Shown: in pieces, positions 39,781 to 49,112 of the stretch | Layout of the letters: each line of letters starts with the position of its first letter | Position numbering within the stretch: position 1 is the first letter of the stretch | Assembly: GCF_019186785.1 (NCBI RefSeq) | Contig: NZ_CP066557.1 | Location: forward strand, 434,001-498,000 | Direction of reading: 5' to 3' | Source of the DNA: Neoehrlichia mikurensis | GTDB lineage: Bacteria > Pseudomonadota > Alphaproteobacteria > Rickettsiales > Anaplasmataceae | DNA length: 64,000 nucleotides | The notes under the pieces: generated by a model | What the model was told of the DNA's origin: nothing | What the model saw: only the letters and a program-made list of their open reading frames with translations | Database searches by the model: none | Translations under genes and position numbers: made by a program

Positions 39781-41199
39781 ATGTTTCTTTCAATAGAGGA
39801 TTTCTTAAATTACATAAATAAACATTCTATAAAATTTATCGATTTAAGATTTTCAGACTTATTAGGTAAGTGGTATCATATAACACGCAGTGTTAGTTCA
39901 TTTGATGTGTCAACATTATCATCAGGTATTAGCTTTGATAGTTCATCAATTCCCGGATGGCAATCAATAGAAAAATCTGATATGGTACTTTTTCCAGATG
40001 TAAAAACTTCCTTTATTGATCCTTTTTGCGCTCAGCCAACCATAGTTATAATTTGTGACGTAATCAATACACACAACCAATCAGAGTACTCTAAAGATCC
40101 TCGTTATACTGCTAAAAAAGCTTATCAATATTTACTCTCTACATCTATTGCAAATAAATGTTACTTCGGCCCAGAAATTGAATTTTTTGTTTTTGATGAT
40201 GTGAAGTTCAATGTTAATACTCATCAATCATGTTTTAAACTCATGTCTTCAGAAAGCAATACTTTTACCAATAATGACCAAAAATTTTATAATAATAATG
40301 GCTATTATCAAAAACCCAAAAGCGGATATATGCCTATTCCTCCTGTAGACGCACTGCATGATATACGCTCAGAAATGCTAACAATGTTAAGCGAAGTTGG
40401 AATAATTCCTTTACTCCATCATCATGAAGTTGCTCCATCTCAATGTGAAATAGGATTTCAATATGATGAACTTGTATCAAGTGCTGATAATGTACAAAAA
40501 TGTAAATACGTTATACGAAATGTTGCAAACTCTTATAATAAAACTGCAACTTTTATGCCAAAACCGATATATGGCGATAATGGTAATGGTATGCATTGTC
40601 ATCAATCTTTATGGAAAGATGGTGCAAATATATTTGTTAATAAAGATGGAAATTTATCTGACACATGTCTTTACTATATAGGTGGAATAATTAAATATGG
40701 AAAGGCTATTAACGCATTCTCCAATCCATCAACTAATAGCTATAAAAGATTAGTACCAAATTTTGAAGCACCCACTTTTTTAGTATATTCTTATGAAAAT
40801 CGATCAGCTGCTATTCGTATTCCATATGTTCCTAAAAATAATATGGAAGCTAAAAGAATTGAAGTACGATTCCCTGATCCTTTAGCCAATCCGTATCTAT
40901 GCTTCGCATCACAATTAATGGCAGGCTTACATGGTATAAAAAACAAAATTGATCCAGGCGCAGCCTTTGAAAAAAATTTATACACTTTAGATAATACAGA
41001 ATCATCAGCACTGTCAGCTGTTGCAGGTTCTCTAGAAGAATCTTTATTACATCTTGATAATAATAGAGGGTTCTTATTAGAAGGTAATGTATTTACTAAT
41101 GAGCAAATTGACTCATATATAAAACTCAAAAAAAAGGAAAATCAAGAATTGAATTCTTATCCACATCCTATAGAGTTTATCAATTATTACAGTTTATAA
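39781..41199 (+). CDS. glnA: Glutamine synthetase type I
   Basis: Makes glutamine from glutamate and ammonia. 472 aa, GSI size. The N-terminal beta-grasp holds SFDSSSIPGWQSIEKSDM, the catalytic barrel has GPEIEFFVFDD, GNGMHCHQSLWKDG (metal and ammonia site) and NRSAAIRIPY. Near residue 400 the segment NLYTLDNTESS stands where adenylylated enzymes carry an NLYDLP-type tyrosine loop, so a Tyr is present. mraY starts at the next base after the stop. Confidence 0.95.
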   Translation: MFLSIEDFLNYINKHSIKFIDLRFSDLLGKWYHITRSVSSFDVSTLSSGISFDSSSIPGWQSIEKSDMVLFPDVKTSFIDPFCAQPTIVIICDVINTHNQSEYSKDPRYTAKKAYQYLLSTSIANKCYFGPEIEFFVFDDVKFNVNTHQSCFKLMSSESNTFTNNDQKFYNNNGYYQKPKSGYMPIPPVDALHDIRSEMLTMLSEVGIIPLLHHHEVAPSQCEIGFQYDELVSSADNVQKCKYVIRNVANSYNKTATFMPKPIYGDNGNGMHCHQSLWKDGANIFVNKDGNLSDTCLYYIGGIIKYGKAINAFSNPSTNSYKRLVPNFEAPTFLVYSYENRSAAIRIPYVPKNNMEAKRIEVRFPDPLANPYLCFASQLMAGLHGIKNKIDPGAAFEKNLYTLDNTESSALSAVAGSLEESLLHLDNNRGFLLEGNVFTNEQIDSYIKLKKKENQELNSYPHPIEFINYYSL

Positions 41200-42216
41200 A
41201 TGTTTCCATCTTCAACAACAGCTATACCTATAACTTATTATTTGATTTGTTTACTAGTATCTTCATGTCTAGGATTCATCTTATCGCCATATATTATTAA
41301 TATTTTACAAACATTACAAAAGGATGGACATCCTATACGTAATGACGGTCCTAAAAACCATTTACTGATTAAAAAAAATGTACCATCTATGGGTGGTTTA
41401 ATTATCATAATATCAAGTATTATTTCTACAATATTATTCAGCAAGTTAACACAATATGATATATGGATAATATTATTTGTTTTTGTTACATTTGCTATAC
41501 TAGGTGGAGTAGATGACTGGTTAAAAATTAAAAAAAAAAGTTCTTGTGGTATAACAGCAAAAACAAAGTTAATTTTTCAATCCTGTATTGCATGTATAGG
41601 AATCATCTTTATAGGGTTGACTACTAAAAATTTTACGCACACTCATCTTTTATCTAGTACTTTAGTAAACTTAGGATACTTATATTTACCGTTTACAATT
41701 ACAACCATTGTTGGTACTTCAAATGCTGTTAATATTACTGATGGATTGGATGGATTAGCAACAGTACCAATAATAATACTATTTGCTTTCCTAGGAGTCA
41801 TTGCTTACTTTACAAGTAATAATACGTACGTGAATAACATTATAGTATTTTGCTCTGCAGTTATAGGAAGCTCTTTAAGTTTCTTATGGGTTAACACATT
41901 TCCAGCAAAAATATTTATGGGAGATTTAGGTAGCTTATCAATAGGAGGATCTCTTGGATTAATTAGCGTTATGCTACAACATGAGCTCATCTTTGCCATT
42001 GCAGCAATGTTACTTGTTGTTGAAACATTATCAGTTATAGTACAAGTAATATACTACAAAGTTACGAAAGGAAAAAGAGCATTTTTAATGGCACCTTTAC
42101 ATCATCACTTCGAAGAAAAAGGCATTACAGAATCAGCTATCGTAATAAAATCTTGGATCATTGCTTTTATTTCTTTAATTGTTGCTTTAATTCTTTTTAT
42201 TAATTTATATCTATAA
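41200..42216 (+). CDS. mraY: Phospho-N-acetylmuramoyl-pentapeptide transferase
   Basis: Forms lipid I from UDP-MurNAc-pentapeptide and undecaprenyl phosphate. 338 aa, about ten membrane helices. Active-site loops are intact: DDWLKIKKK near residue 105, NITDGLDGLA near 180, and the histidine-rich APLHHHFEEKG near 305. It abuts glnA directly and precedes a polyprenyl synthase by 16 bp, so its lipid carrier pathway is adjacent. Confidence 0.96.
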   Translation: MFPSSTTAIPITYYLICLLVSSCLGFILSPYIINILQTLQKDGHPIRNDGPKNHLLIKKNVPSMGGLIIIISSIISTILFSKLTQYDIWIILFVFVTFAILGGVDDWLKIKKKSSCGITAKTKLIFQSCIACIGIIFIGLTTKNFTHTHLLSSTLVNLGYLYLPFTITTIVGTSNAVNITDGLDGLATVPIIILFAFLGVIAYFTSNNTYVNNIIVFCSAVIGSSLSFLWVNTFPAKIFMGDLGSLSIGGSLGLISVMLQHELIFAIAAMLLVVETLSVIVQVIYYKVTKGKRAFLMAPLHHHFEEKGITESAIVIKSWIIAFISLIVALILFINLYL

Positions 42217-42232
42217 CTAACCTATATCACTT

Positions 42233-43216
42233 ATGATACATCAATTTCACAATTTACTAAATGATTTAAAGACACAAGTAATTGATGATCTTAATAATAT
42301 GGAAAATTTAATGACTAATCAAAGTCATAATAAAATTTCCTTAATTACTGATATTATGTGTCACTTAATACAATCAGGTGGTAAACGTATACGTCCTATC
42401 ATTTTGTTTACAATATGTAAAATGTTGAATTATCATGAACAAACAAAAATCTATGTTGCTGCTGCAATAGAATTTATACACAATGCCACATTATTACATG
42501 ATGACGTAATAGACTCAAGTGAGTTAAGAAGAGGAGTACGTACATCAAATTTTATATGGGGCAATAAGGCAAGTATTTTAGTTGGAGATTTTTTACTTGC
42601 ATCAGCATTTCAATGGATCACACTATGTAATAGCTTTCCATTACTATCAATTCTATCTCAAGCATCAAATACCATTATCACTGGGGAGATAAAGCAAATG
42701 TTTGCCCAGGATAACATAAATATAACACAAGAAGAATATATAGAAATAATTTCTGCAAAAACAGCATCTTTATTCTCTGCCACCTGTGAGTCTGCTGCTT
42801 TAATATCTAATGCAACTATAAAAGAACAAAATTCCTTAAAAGATTTTGGGTATAATCTCGGTATATCATTCCAAATTATTGACGATATACTAGACTATAC
42901 TGCACAAAATGCTAAATTTGGAAAAAGTAAAGGTAACGATTTTTATGAAGGCAAAGTAACTTTACCAATCATTATTGCATATAAAAATGCCACAAAAGAA
43001 GAGAAGGAGTTTTGGGATCAATTAATCAATAGCAAAAATAAAAATTTTGAACAAGCTCTTGCTTACATTAAAGCTCATAATGTTATACATCAATCTATTA
43101 AATTTGCGCAAACCTATATAAATAAAGCAAAACACAATTTAGAAACTTTTAGCGAATCTAAATACAAACTACAACTTTACAAATTACTTGATAGCATAGT
43201 ACATAGAGAATTTTAA
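42233..43216 (+). CDS. ispB: Polyprenyl diphosphate synthase (octaprenyl type)
   Basis: Trans-prenyltransferase of 327 aa, extending farnesyl diphosphate to a long isoprenoid, usually the quinone side chain. Both aspartate-rich motifs are present: HDDVID near residue 88 and DDILD near 215, with GGKRIRP near 53. The product chain length cannot be read from sequence. It is the last gene of the glnA-mraY-ispB unit. Confidence 0.88.
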   Translation: MIHQFHNLLNDLKTQVIDDLNNMENLMTNQSHNKISLITDIMCHLIQSGGKRIRPIILFTICKMLNYHEQTKIYVAAAIEFIHNATLLHDDVIDSSELRRGVRTSNFIWGNKASILVGDFLLASAFQWITLCNSFPLLSILSQASNTIITGEIKQMFAQDNINITQEEYIEIISAKTASLFSATCESAALISNATIKEQNSLKDFGYNLGISFQIIDDILDYTAQNAKFGKSKGNDFYEGKVTLPIIIAYKNATKEEKEFWDQLINSKNKNFEQALAYIKAHNVIHQSIKFAQTYINKAKHNLETFSESKYKLQLYKLLDSIVHREF

Positions 43217-43602
43217 GACTTATATTACATTGCACTTTAATAATTAAAATCTTTGCTTATTAATTAACAACCTTGTAAATAAATTCAAATTATTATAAGG
43301 TCATATTTCAATACTTCGTACAATACAGTATAATAATCTACATAATGATTGTTATCAATTAAGTGATTCTTTGCGATCATTGTACAAAAAATTAAGTCAA
43401 TAAAATATTATTTGATATATTAACAAGCTATGTATTTAACAACCATATTATTATTAATAACATGCAGCAATATTACTAAAAAACTTAAACCAACTGTAAT
43501 TTATTTTATATTCATACTTAAATCATATTACATAAAAACTACTTAAATAATAGTAGAAGTTTTTTATACATTATTATTAAAATGCCTTTTATAAAATATG
43601 TA
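43217..43602. other. Convergent spacer ispB-ankyrin gene
   Basis: About 390 AT-rich bases between convergent genes. No repeat, hairpin with T run or gene fragment was recognised. Confidence 0.5.
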
Positions 43603-45351
43603 TCAGCTTGTTTTTTTACTAGTTACATCTTTTTCCTGCGTCATTACATAAGGGCCTTGTAGATTAATATCATAAACATTCTTGCTTATATCAATGATAA
43701 TACTATTCATCTCATTATTATATTCCTTACACTTCAAATACACTAAATTTGCAACAGCAACACATGTTGCAATTGTGGTGAAAAGAAATACTATATGTCT
43801 ATAAGGTAAATAACTCATACCTAAAATCTTGTTCTTTGCAAAAAGTGACACCAAAAAAAAACTAATAACTGATGCTATACTTAAAAATGCAACTATAAAC
43901 AATATCTTTTCATTACGCTGATAAATATTAAAAATATTTTTTTTTATATTACGACATTTATTAAATGGTATCGTCATTATTGAATAATGTTTTAGCATAA
44001 CATTGTTTATCTTTTTCATATGTGTATAAAATTGAATATCTATTAAAGATTGTTCACTATCTGATACGCCATATGTTATAAATTGCATATAGTTTTCATT
44101 TTTTATACCATAATCTATTATTTTCTCAATTGATACTGGTACATCAATTGAAGAACAAGCATGATTTTTCAGTAAAACTGTTATTGCATCAACATATTTC
44201 TTAATCAATAAATTACCTGATTCTTTATAATGAATAAGTTGATCCAAGTTTCCTTTATAAGCAATTAACATATCTTGAATCATATTTTGCTTCATTATTT
44301 GAAAACACAAAGTATTCTTAAATAATAATAAAAATGCTTCATAAACTTGCATACTTGATGTTAGTTTTTGAAGTTTAACTTTTTTTACTAAAGTATCATA
44401 TTCTTTTAACGTATGAACAATCTGTCGTATTGGCACATCATTATTACATATCTTTTTACAATGATAATATAGTTCTTTTACCATAAAAAACTGGTAATAA
44501 GCCCTTAAGGAATGCATAAACATATAAATTGGTATCAATGCTACAAACAAATGCAATGGTACATTTCCGTCATTATTTTCAACATTTACCAACTCTGGAA
44601 AAGATTCTGCTATATATTGAATTATCTTATGATTACATGATACATAGCTAACAGCATAATGCATAATACTATTACCTTTAACATCGCGTATTGTTTCTAT
44701 ACCTTCATGTAATTCAATAATAGGTGCTATTATTTCTTCAATGCATTTCCCCTGATCTTCTTCATTACATAACAAAATCGCATATTGTAAAGTATTTCTA
44801 CCATAACGGTCTACCTTATAAGTAGCAAATTTTAACATGAAATTTTTCCATAAAAAATACACATTATCATTTACCTTATGACTACCATAAGGATTCATAT
44901 ATATTCTACTTAAGATATCAATACAGCTGACTTTCTTGTTATCGTCATTATATAACATCTCAGCTTCACATGACAAAAAATCATTCACATCATTCACATC
45001 TATTTCTTTATTATTAATTGCCCGTACAATTTTATCATGTATAATATTACATATATGCTCAACTGTGAGTATAAAGTTTTCTTGATCCTGTGCAAATTTT
45101 TTTTGTTTATCTAAAGTGCACTCTTTATGTTGCTTTAATTTATAATAATATGTTTGAATAATATTAAATATTTTGCTGGTTGCCTGACCATCATTAAAGG
45201 ATACACATAGAGAACAAAATAGCTCGTGTAGTATTGTGCCTTGATTTGTAATATGAAAAATATCACTAATGCTCATATTCTCAATATCACTTACAACAGA
45301 AACATCATATTTATATATTTTATCTATTAACTTATTTTTTACACTAAACAT
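43603..45351 (-). CDS. Ankyrin-repeat protein with C-terminal membrane hairpin
   Basis: 582 aa, no known enzyme domain. Residues about 180-275 carry two to three ankyrin-like repeats (YGRNTLQYAI, KGNSIMHYAVSY, DGNVPLHLFVAL). The remainder is helical. Two membrane helices lie near the C-terminus (about 483-504 and 518-540), leaving a short cytoplasmic-type tail ending TSKKTS. No N-terminal signal. Long spacers flank it on both sides. Ankyrin proteins of Ehrlichia and Anaplasma include secreted effectors, but the two helices could equally anchor this one in the bacterial membrane. Function unknown. Confidence 0.8.
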   Translation of the reverse strand: MFSVKNKLIDKIYKYDVSVVSDIENMSISDIFHITNQGTILHELFCSLCVSFNDGQATSKIFNIIQTYYYKLKQHKECTLDKQKKFAQDQENFILTVEHICNIIHDKIVRAINNKEIDVNDVNDFLSCEAEMLYNDDNKKVSCIDILSRIYMNPYGSHKVNDNVYFLWKNFMLKFATYKVDRYGRNTLQYAILLCNEEDQGKCIEEIIAPIIELHEGIETIRDVKGNSIMHYAVSYVSCNHKIIQYIAESFPELVNVENNDGNVPLHLFVALIPIYMFMHSLRAYYQFFMVKELYYHCKKICNNDVPIRQIVHTLKEYDTLVKKVKLQKLTSSMQVYEAFLLLFKNTLCFQIMKQNMIQDMLIAYKGNLDQLIHYKESGNLLIKKYVDAITVLLKNHACSSIDVPVSIEKIIDYGIKNENYMQFITYGVSDSEQSLIDIQFYTHMKKINNVMLKHYSIMTIPFNKCRNIKKNIFNIYQRNEKILFIVAFLSIASVISFFLVSLFAKNKILGMSYLPYRHIVFLFTTIATCVAVANLVYLKCKEYNNEMNSIIIDISKNVYDINLQGPYVMTQEKDVTSKKTS

Positions 45352-45834
45352 AACTATCTTTTACTAATAATTTATCTAATTCTTTACAGAATTAAATTTT
45401 AACATATTTATCTCTCATAGTTAATAAATTATAACACTATTATAATAATTTTTTTAATACTTTAAATTAATATTTTTTAATTAAAAGTAAATTAAATAAT
45501 ATTTTTCAAGTTCAAATCAAAATAATCGTTATACTAAATATTAAAAAATATTATATTATTTTCTTAGCAATTTTATTTGAGTATATTAACTAAACTCATA
45601 TTAGATTATTAATACTTCTTAAATCATATTTTAATAAAAATTAATTATGGTAAGTCTCTTAATAATTTTACATATATATTTTCAAATATACTATTTAAAA
45701 AACAATATTCGAACTGGCTAAAACCTTTCAATAATCTTCTATCATTAAATACAATAAACTATTATACAAATTTACGTACTATAATAATTGATATTTTGGC
45801 CATAGAATTATATTTTCCAATACTACAAGTAATT
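45352..45834. other. Spacer ankyrin gene-mlaF
   Basis: About 480 very AT-rich bases between two minus-strand genes; it should include the promoter of the ankyrin gene. Nothing definite was recognised. Confidence 0.5.
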
Positions 45835-46578
45835 TTAGTTAATTAAACGTAGATTATTTTCAACAATATTAAACAGCTTTTTTATATATTGATTATCATT
45901 TTCTTTAAGCTTTGCTACTGTATCACACGCTATAATTTTGCCTTCATACAATACAGCAATTCTATTTGCTATTTTAAATGCACTACTAAGATCATGTGTA
46001 ATAGTTACAACTGTTAAATGAAATTCTTTGTGACAACGCATTATTATATTAGTAACTACCTCTGACATTATAGGATCTAATCCTGAAGTTGGCTCATCAA
46101 AAATCATAATTTTAGGTTCACTAATAATTGCTCTAGCCAATGCTATTCTTTTTTTCATTCCACCAGACAATTCCATAGGATACATATCAACAATATCAGA
46201 CTTGAGACCTACTAGTTCTAATCCAAAAACTGCAAGTTCCTTAGCAGCTTTTTTATTTATTTTAAATCTTTGACGAAAATTAAAGGCAATATTTTCCCAT
46301 ATCGTTAAACTATCAAATAATGCACAATTTTGAAATAAAACACTAAAATCTTTAGCTGAATTCCGTTTTTCTTTAATGTTTATACCATCAATTATCACAC
46401 TCCCAGAAGTTGGCTCAATAAGTCCTATCATTACCTTAGTTAAAACTGATTTTCCACTGCCTGATTCTCCAATAATAACTATAGACTCCCCTTCTAGAAC
46501 ATCAAGGTTAACACCTTTTAATATACCATGCAAATTAAAAGAAACATGTAAATCTAATAAGGATATAGAATATTTCAT
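45835..46578 (-). CDS. mlaF: Mla-type ABC transporter ATPase
   Basis: 247 aa ATPase of the Mla/Mce phospholipid transporter that keeps outer-membrane lipid asymmetry. Walker A GESGSGKS is at 37-44, the signature LSGGMKKRIALARA near 139 and Walker B IMIFDEPTSGLDP near 160. The start lies 4 bp after the mlaE stop. mlaD and mlaB are not adjacent; a MlaC protein is encoded at 57.8 kb. Confidence 0.92.
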   Translation of the reverse strand: MKYSISLLDLHVSFNLHGILKGVNLDVLEGESIVIIGESGSGKSVLTKVMIGLIEPTSGSVIIDGINIKEKRNSAKDFSVLFQNCALFDSLTIWENIAFNFRQRFKINKKAAKELAVFGLELVGLKSDIVDMYPMELSGGMKKRIALARAIISEPKIMIFDEPTSGLDPIMSEVVTNIIMRCHKEFHLTVVTITHDLSSAFKIANRIAVLYEGKIIACDTVAKLKENDNQYIKKLFNIVENNLRLIN

Positions 46579-46582
46579 AATA

Positions 46583-47380
46583 TTATGAATAAAATATAGT
46601 TATAATATAATTTAATAAAATAATAAACGTAGACGACATAACCACTGTTGAAGTAGTAGCAACACCAACACCTCTTGCACCTCCACTACAATGATAACCA
46701 CTATAACACCCAGTCAATGATATTATAAGTCCAAATGATAATGCTTTTATTAATCCCAAAGTTATATCTTCCATATGTACAAAACTGGCTACTCCTCTGA
46801 GATATACATCATAACTATAACCTAAATTTAAGAATCCAACTATATATCCACCATAAATTCCTATTATATCTGCACATAAAATTAATATAGGCATAGCAAT
46901 AATTGATGCAATAATGCGTGTAGCTCCTAAATATTTAAGTGGATGAGTATCAAGAGTAACTAATGCATCTATTTGTTCAGTAATTCGCATTGTGCCTATC
47001 TCTGCAGCAATAGCCGCACCTACTCTGCCTGCTATAATTAATCCTATTAGAACAGGTCCTAATTCTCGTACAATTGCAATTGCAACTATTCCTGCCATAA
47101 ATTCACCTGATACTGTCTTTGAACTAATTAAAGTATTCTGCAACATTATAGCACCACCTGTAAATACTGATGTTATTCCAACTATAGGTAGTGAAAAAAA
47201 ACAAGTTTCTACCAATTGCTTGAACATAATATATAAGTAATATGGTGGAATAAAGCAGTGATATATTGACTCTATTAGAAAAATAAAAGCATGTCCAATA
47301 CGTATAAGAAATTTTATGAAAAATCTACCGATAAGAATAACCATAAAGAATGTTATATTAAAACTATTACAACATTTCAT
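46583..47380 (-). CDS. mlaE: Mla-type ABC transporter permease
   Basis: 265 aa permease of the MlaE family. Multiple helices and the family signature run GRVGAAIAAEIGTMRITEQI, then DALVTL. It is directly upstream of mlaF, with which it should form the transporter core. The N-terminus has an extra hydrophobic stretch before the usual start region, possibly a normal interfacial helix. Confidence 0.92.
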   Translation of the reverse strand: MKCCNSFNITFFMVILIGRFFIKFLIRIGHAFIFLIESIYHCFIPPYYLYIMFKQLVETCFFSLPIVGITSVFTGGAIMLQNTLISSKTVSGEFMAGIVAIAIVRELGPVLIGLIIAGRVGAAIAAEIGTMRITEQIDALVTLDTHPLKYLGATRIIASIIAMPILILCADIIGIYGGYIVGFLNLGYSYDVYLRGVASFVHMEDITLGLIKALSFGLIISLTGCYSGYHCSGGARGVGVATTSTVVMSSTFIILLNYIITIFYS

Positions 47381-47414
47381 TATGAACTCCTAAACTTAGC
47401 TAAAAGTATAAATT

Positions 47415-48122
47415 TTAAATTGACTTTAAGGTTTTAACAACATTCAACATATTAGCAGCATTAAATAAAGTTGATCCCACAATTAAAATATTTGCACCTG
47501 CTTCTACCACACTTTTATAATTTTCAACAGTTATTCCTCCATCAACAGCAATTTTTGTATTTAACGATAGTTTTTCTATCATATTACGAATTTTCTCTAT
47601 TTTTTCTAACTGTGAACAAAGGAATTTTTGTCCTCCAAATCCAGGATTAACAGACATGACCAGCACTAAATCTATATCAGCAATAATGTACTCTAACATA
47701 GAATAATGTGAAGTGGGCACCAAAGATATACCAACACGTTTCCCATAACTTTTAATTTTCTGAATTACATTATATAAATGAATCTCCGATTCAGCATGAA
47801 CTGTAATAATATCCGAACCAGCATTTACAAATTCCTCTATATAATTAGAGGGAGAATTGATCATTAGGTGTACATCAAATAAAAGATTGGTATATTTTCT
47901 AATTGATGAAATTACAGCAGGCCCTATTGTAATATTTGATACAAAGTTTCCATCCATAACATCTATATGAATATAATCAACTCCAGCTTCCGTTACTAAC
48001 TTTATTGATTGACCTAAGTTAGCAAAATCAGCAGATAAAATAGATGCCGCTACTTTTACATGTGATTCAGCATTTGAACTTGAATGCAAGTTTCCCAAAA
48101 AGCTATCTTTTTTTACTAACAA
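47415..48122 (-). CDS. rpe: Ribulose-phosphate 3-epimerase
   Basis: Interconverts ribulose and xylulose 5-phosphate in the non-oxidative pentose pathway. 235 aa, slightly longer than usual because of about 20 polar residues before VKVAASILSADFANLG. Metal and catalytic motifs HIDVMDGNFV, FDVHLM, MSVNPGFGGQKF and VDGGI are all present. It lies 34 bp upstream of mlaE on the same strand, so a shared transcript is possible. Confidence 0.95.
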   Translation of the reverse strand: MLVKKDSFLGNLHSSSNAESHVKVAASILSADFANLGQSIKLVTEAGVDYIHIDVMDGNFVSNITIGPAVISSIRKYTNLLFDVHLMINSPSNYIEEFVNAGSDIITVHAESEIHLYNVIQKIKSYGKRVGISLVPTSHYSMLEYIIADIDLVLVMSVNPGFGGQKFLCSQLEKIEKIRNMIEKLSLNTKIAVDGGITVENYKSVVEAGANILIVGSTLFNAANMLNVVKTLKSI

Positions 48123-49112
48123 AATTATTAATAATAAACAAGTTATAAACTCCTACAGTATAAACAACAATGCTTATATATTCAAACAATATAAAAAAAT
48201 TATTTTGAATTAACAGTTGGATTTAATACAAATATAATATCAGCATAAGTTTCTTAATTACATTTAATAACAATCAGTAAAAACTATTTCCTGTTCCTGG
48301 TACACATAATATGCTTCTCTCATTATTTTACTCTATTATTCCTAACAGTAATATTTTGCAAATTAAGGTAAGTTGACATCAAGAAAAAAAATGATCTTTT
48401 TTACGTTTAATATATCTCAGACACACATAAAGAATTAGTTTTTAAATATTTCAGCAATATTTGTTAGACAATCTTAACTCTATTTACAGAAAATTTTTTT
48501 AATATATCTGCATTTGTAATGTAAATACTTAAACATAGTTTATTGCTTTACAAACATTTACTTTATTAAATAGCATTGTAACTAGCTGTTTTATAAAAGC
48601 TAAATTAAAATTTTTAACTATTAATTAGTATAATTCCTGTTCTAATATTTTTATAAATTGTAAATTTCTTTTGATAATTTACACAAGATTTAGCATTAAC
48701 TAAAACTCTCTACTATTATGCAAAATATTAATAAATGGCTTTTCAAAATGTGTATAATTTATTTCAAGTAATTTTCTAATACCTTTGACATAGCAAAAAT
48801 AAAGTTTGTATATTTTTTCTATAAAACGTTGAATAATAGATTACAAGCAGCATCTATTATATTAAAAATTATATGTTATTAATTACATAATAATTTTTTT
48901 TCATTCATCACCACAAAAATCTATCTATAGCAATACAAATTATTGAAATTGTGTAAATAAATAATCATTTAACTACGTATATATATTTACAACAAATATG
49001 ACTTACAATAAAAAATACACAACTCATAATTTTAGCATTCAAAAAGTAAATGTGTCATATTATTTATAACTGTTCAAAACATATTGAATTTATTACCAAG
49101 AAGATTTTCGTT
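48123..49112. other. Spacer rpe-polA
   Basis: About 990 bases. Roughly half is the decayed polA copy. The parts on either side (48123-48400 and 48885-49112) show no recognisable gene, RNA or strong hairpin. Confidence 0.6.
48400..48885 (-). pseudogene. Decayed partial copy of polA
   Basis: This non-coding stretch follows polA 50022-50490 in order and orientation. Matching blocks include ATCTGCATTTGT (48511 and 50070 areas), TGCAAAATATTAATAAATGG (48719 area, against 50291), GGCTTTTCAAAA, and AAAGTTTGTAT. Many substitutions and small gaps destroy every frame. It copies the segment between the proofreading-like domain and the polymerase palm. The extent of the left edge is uncertain. Confidence 0.85.
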
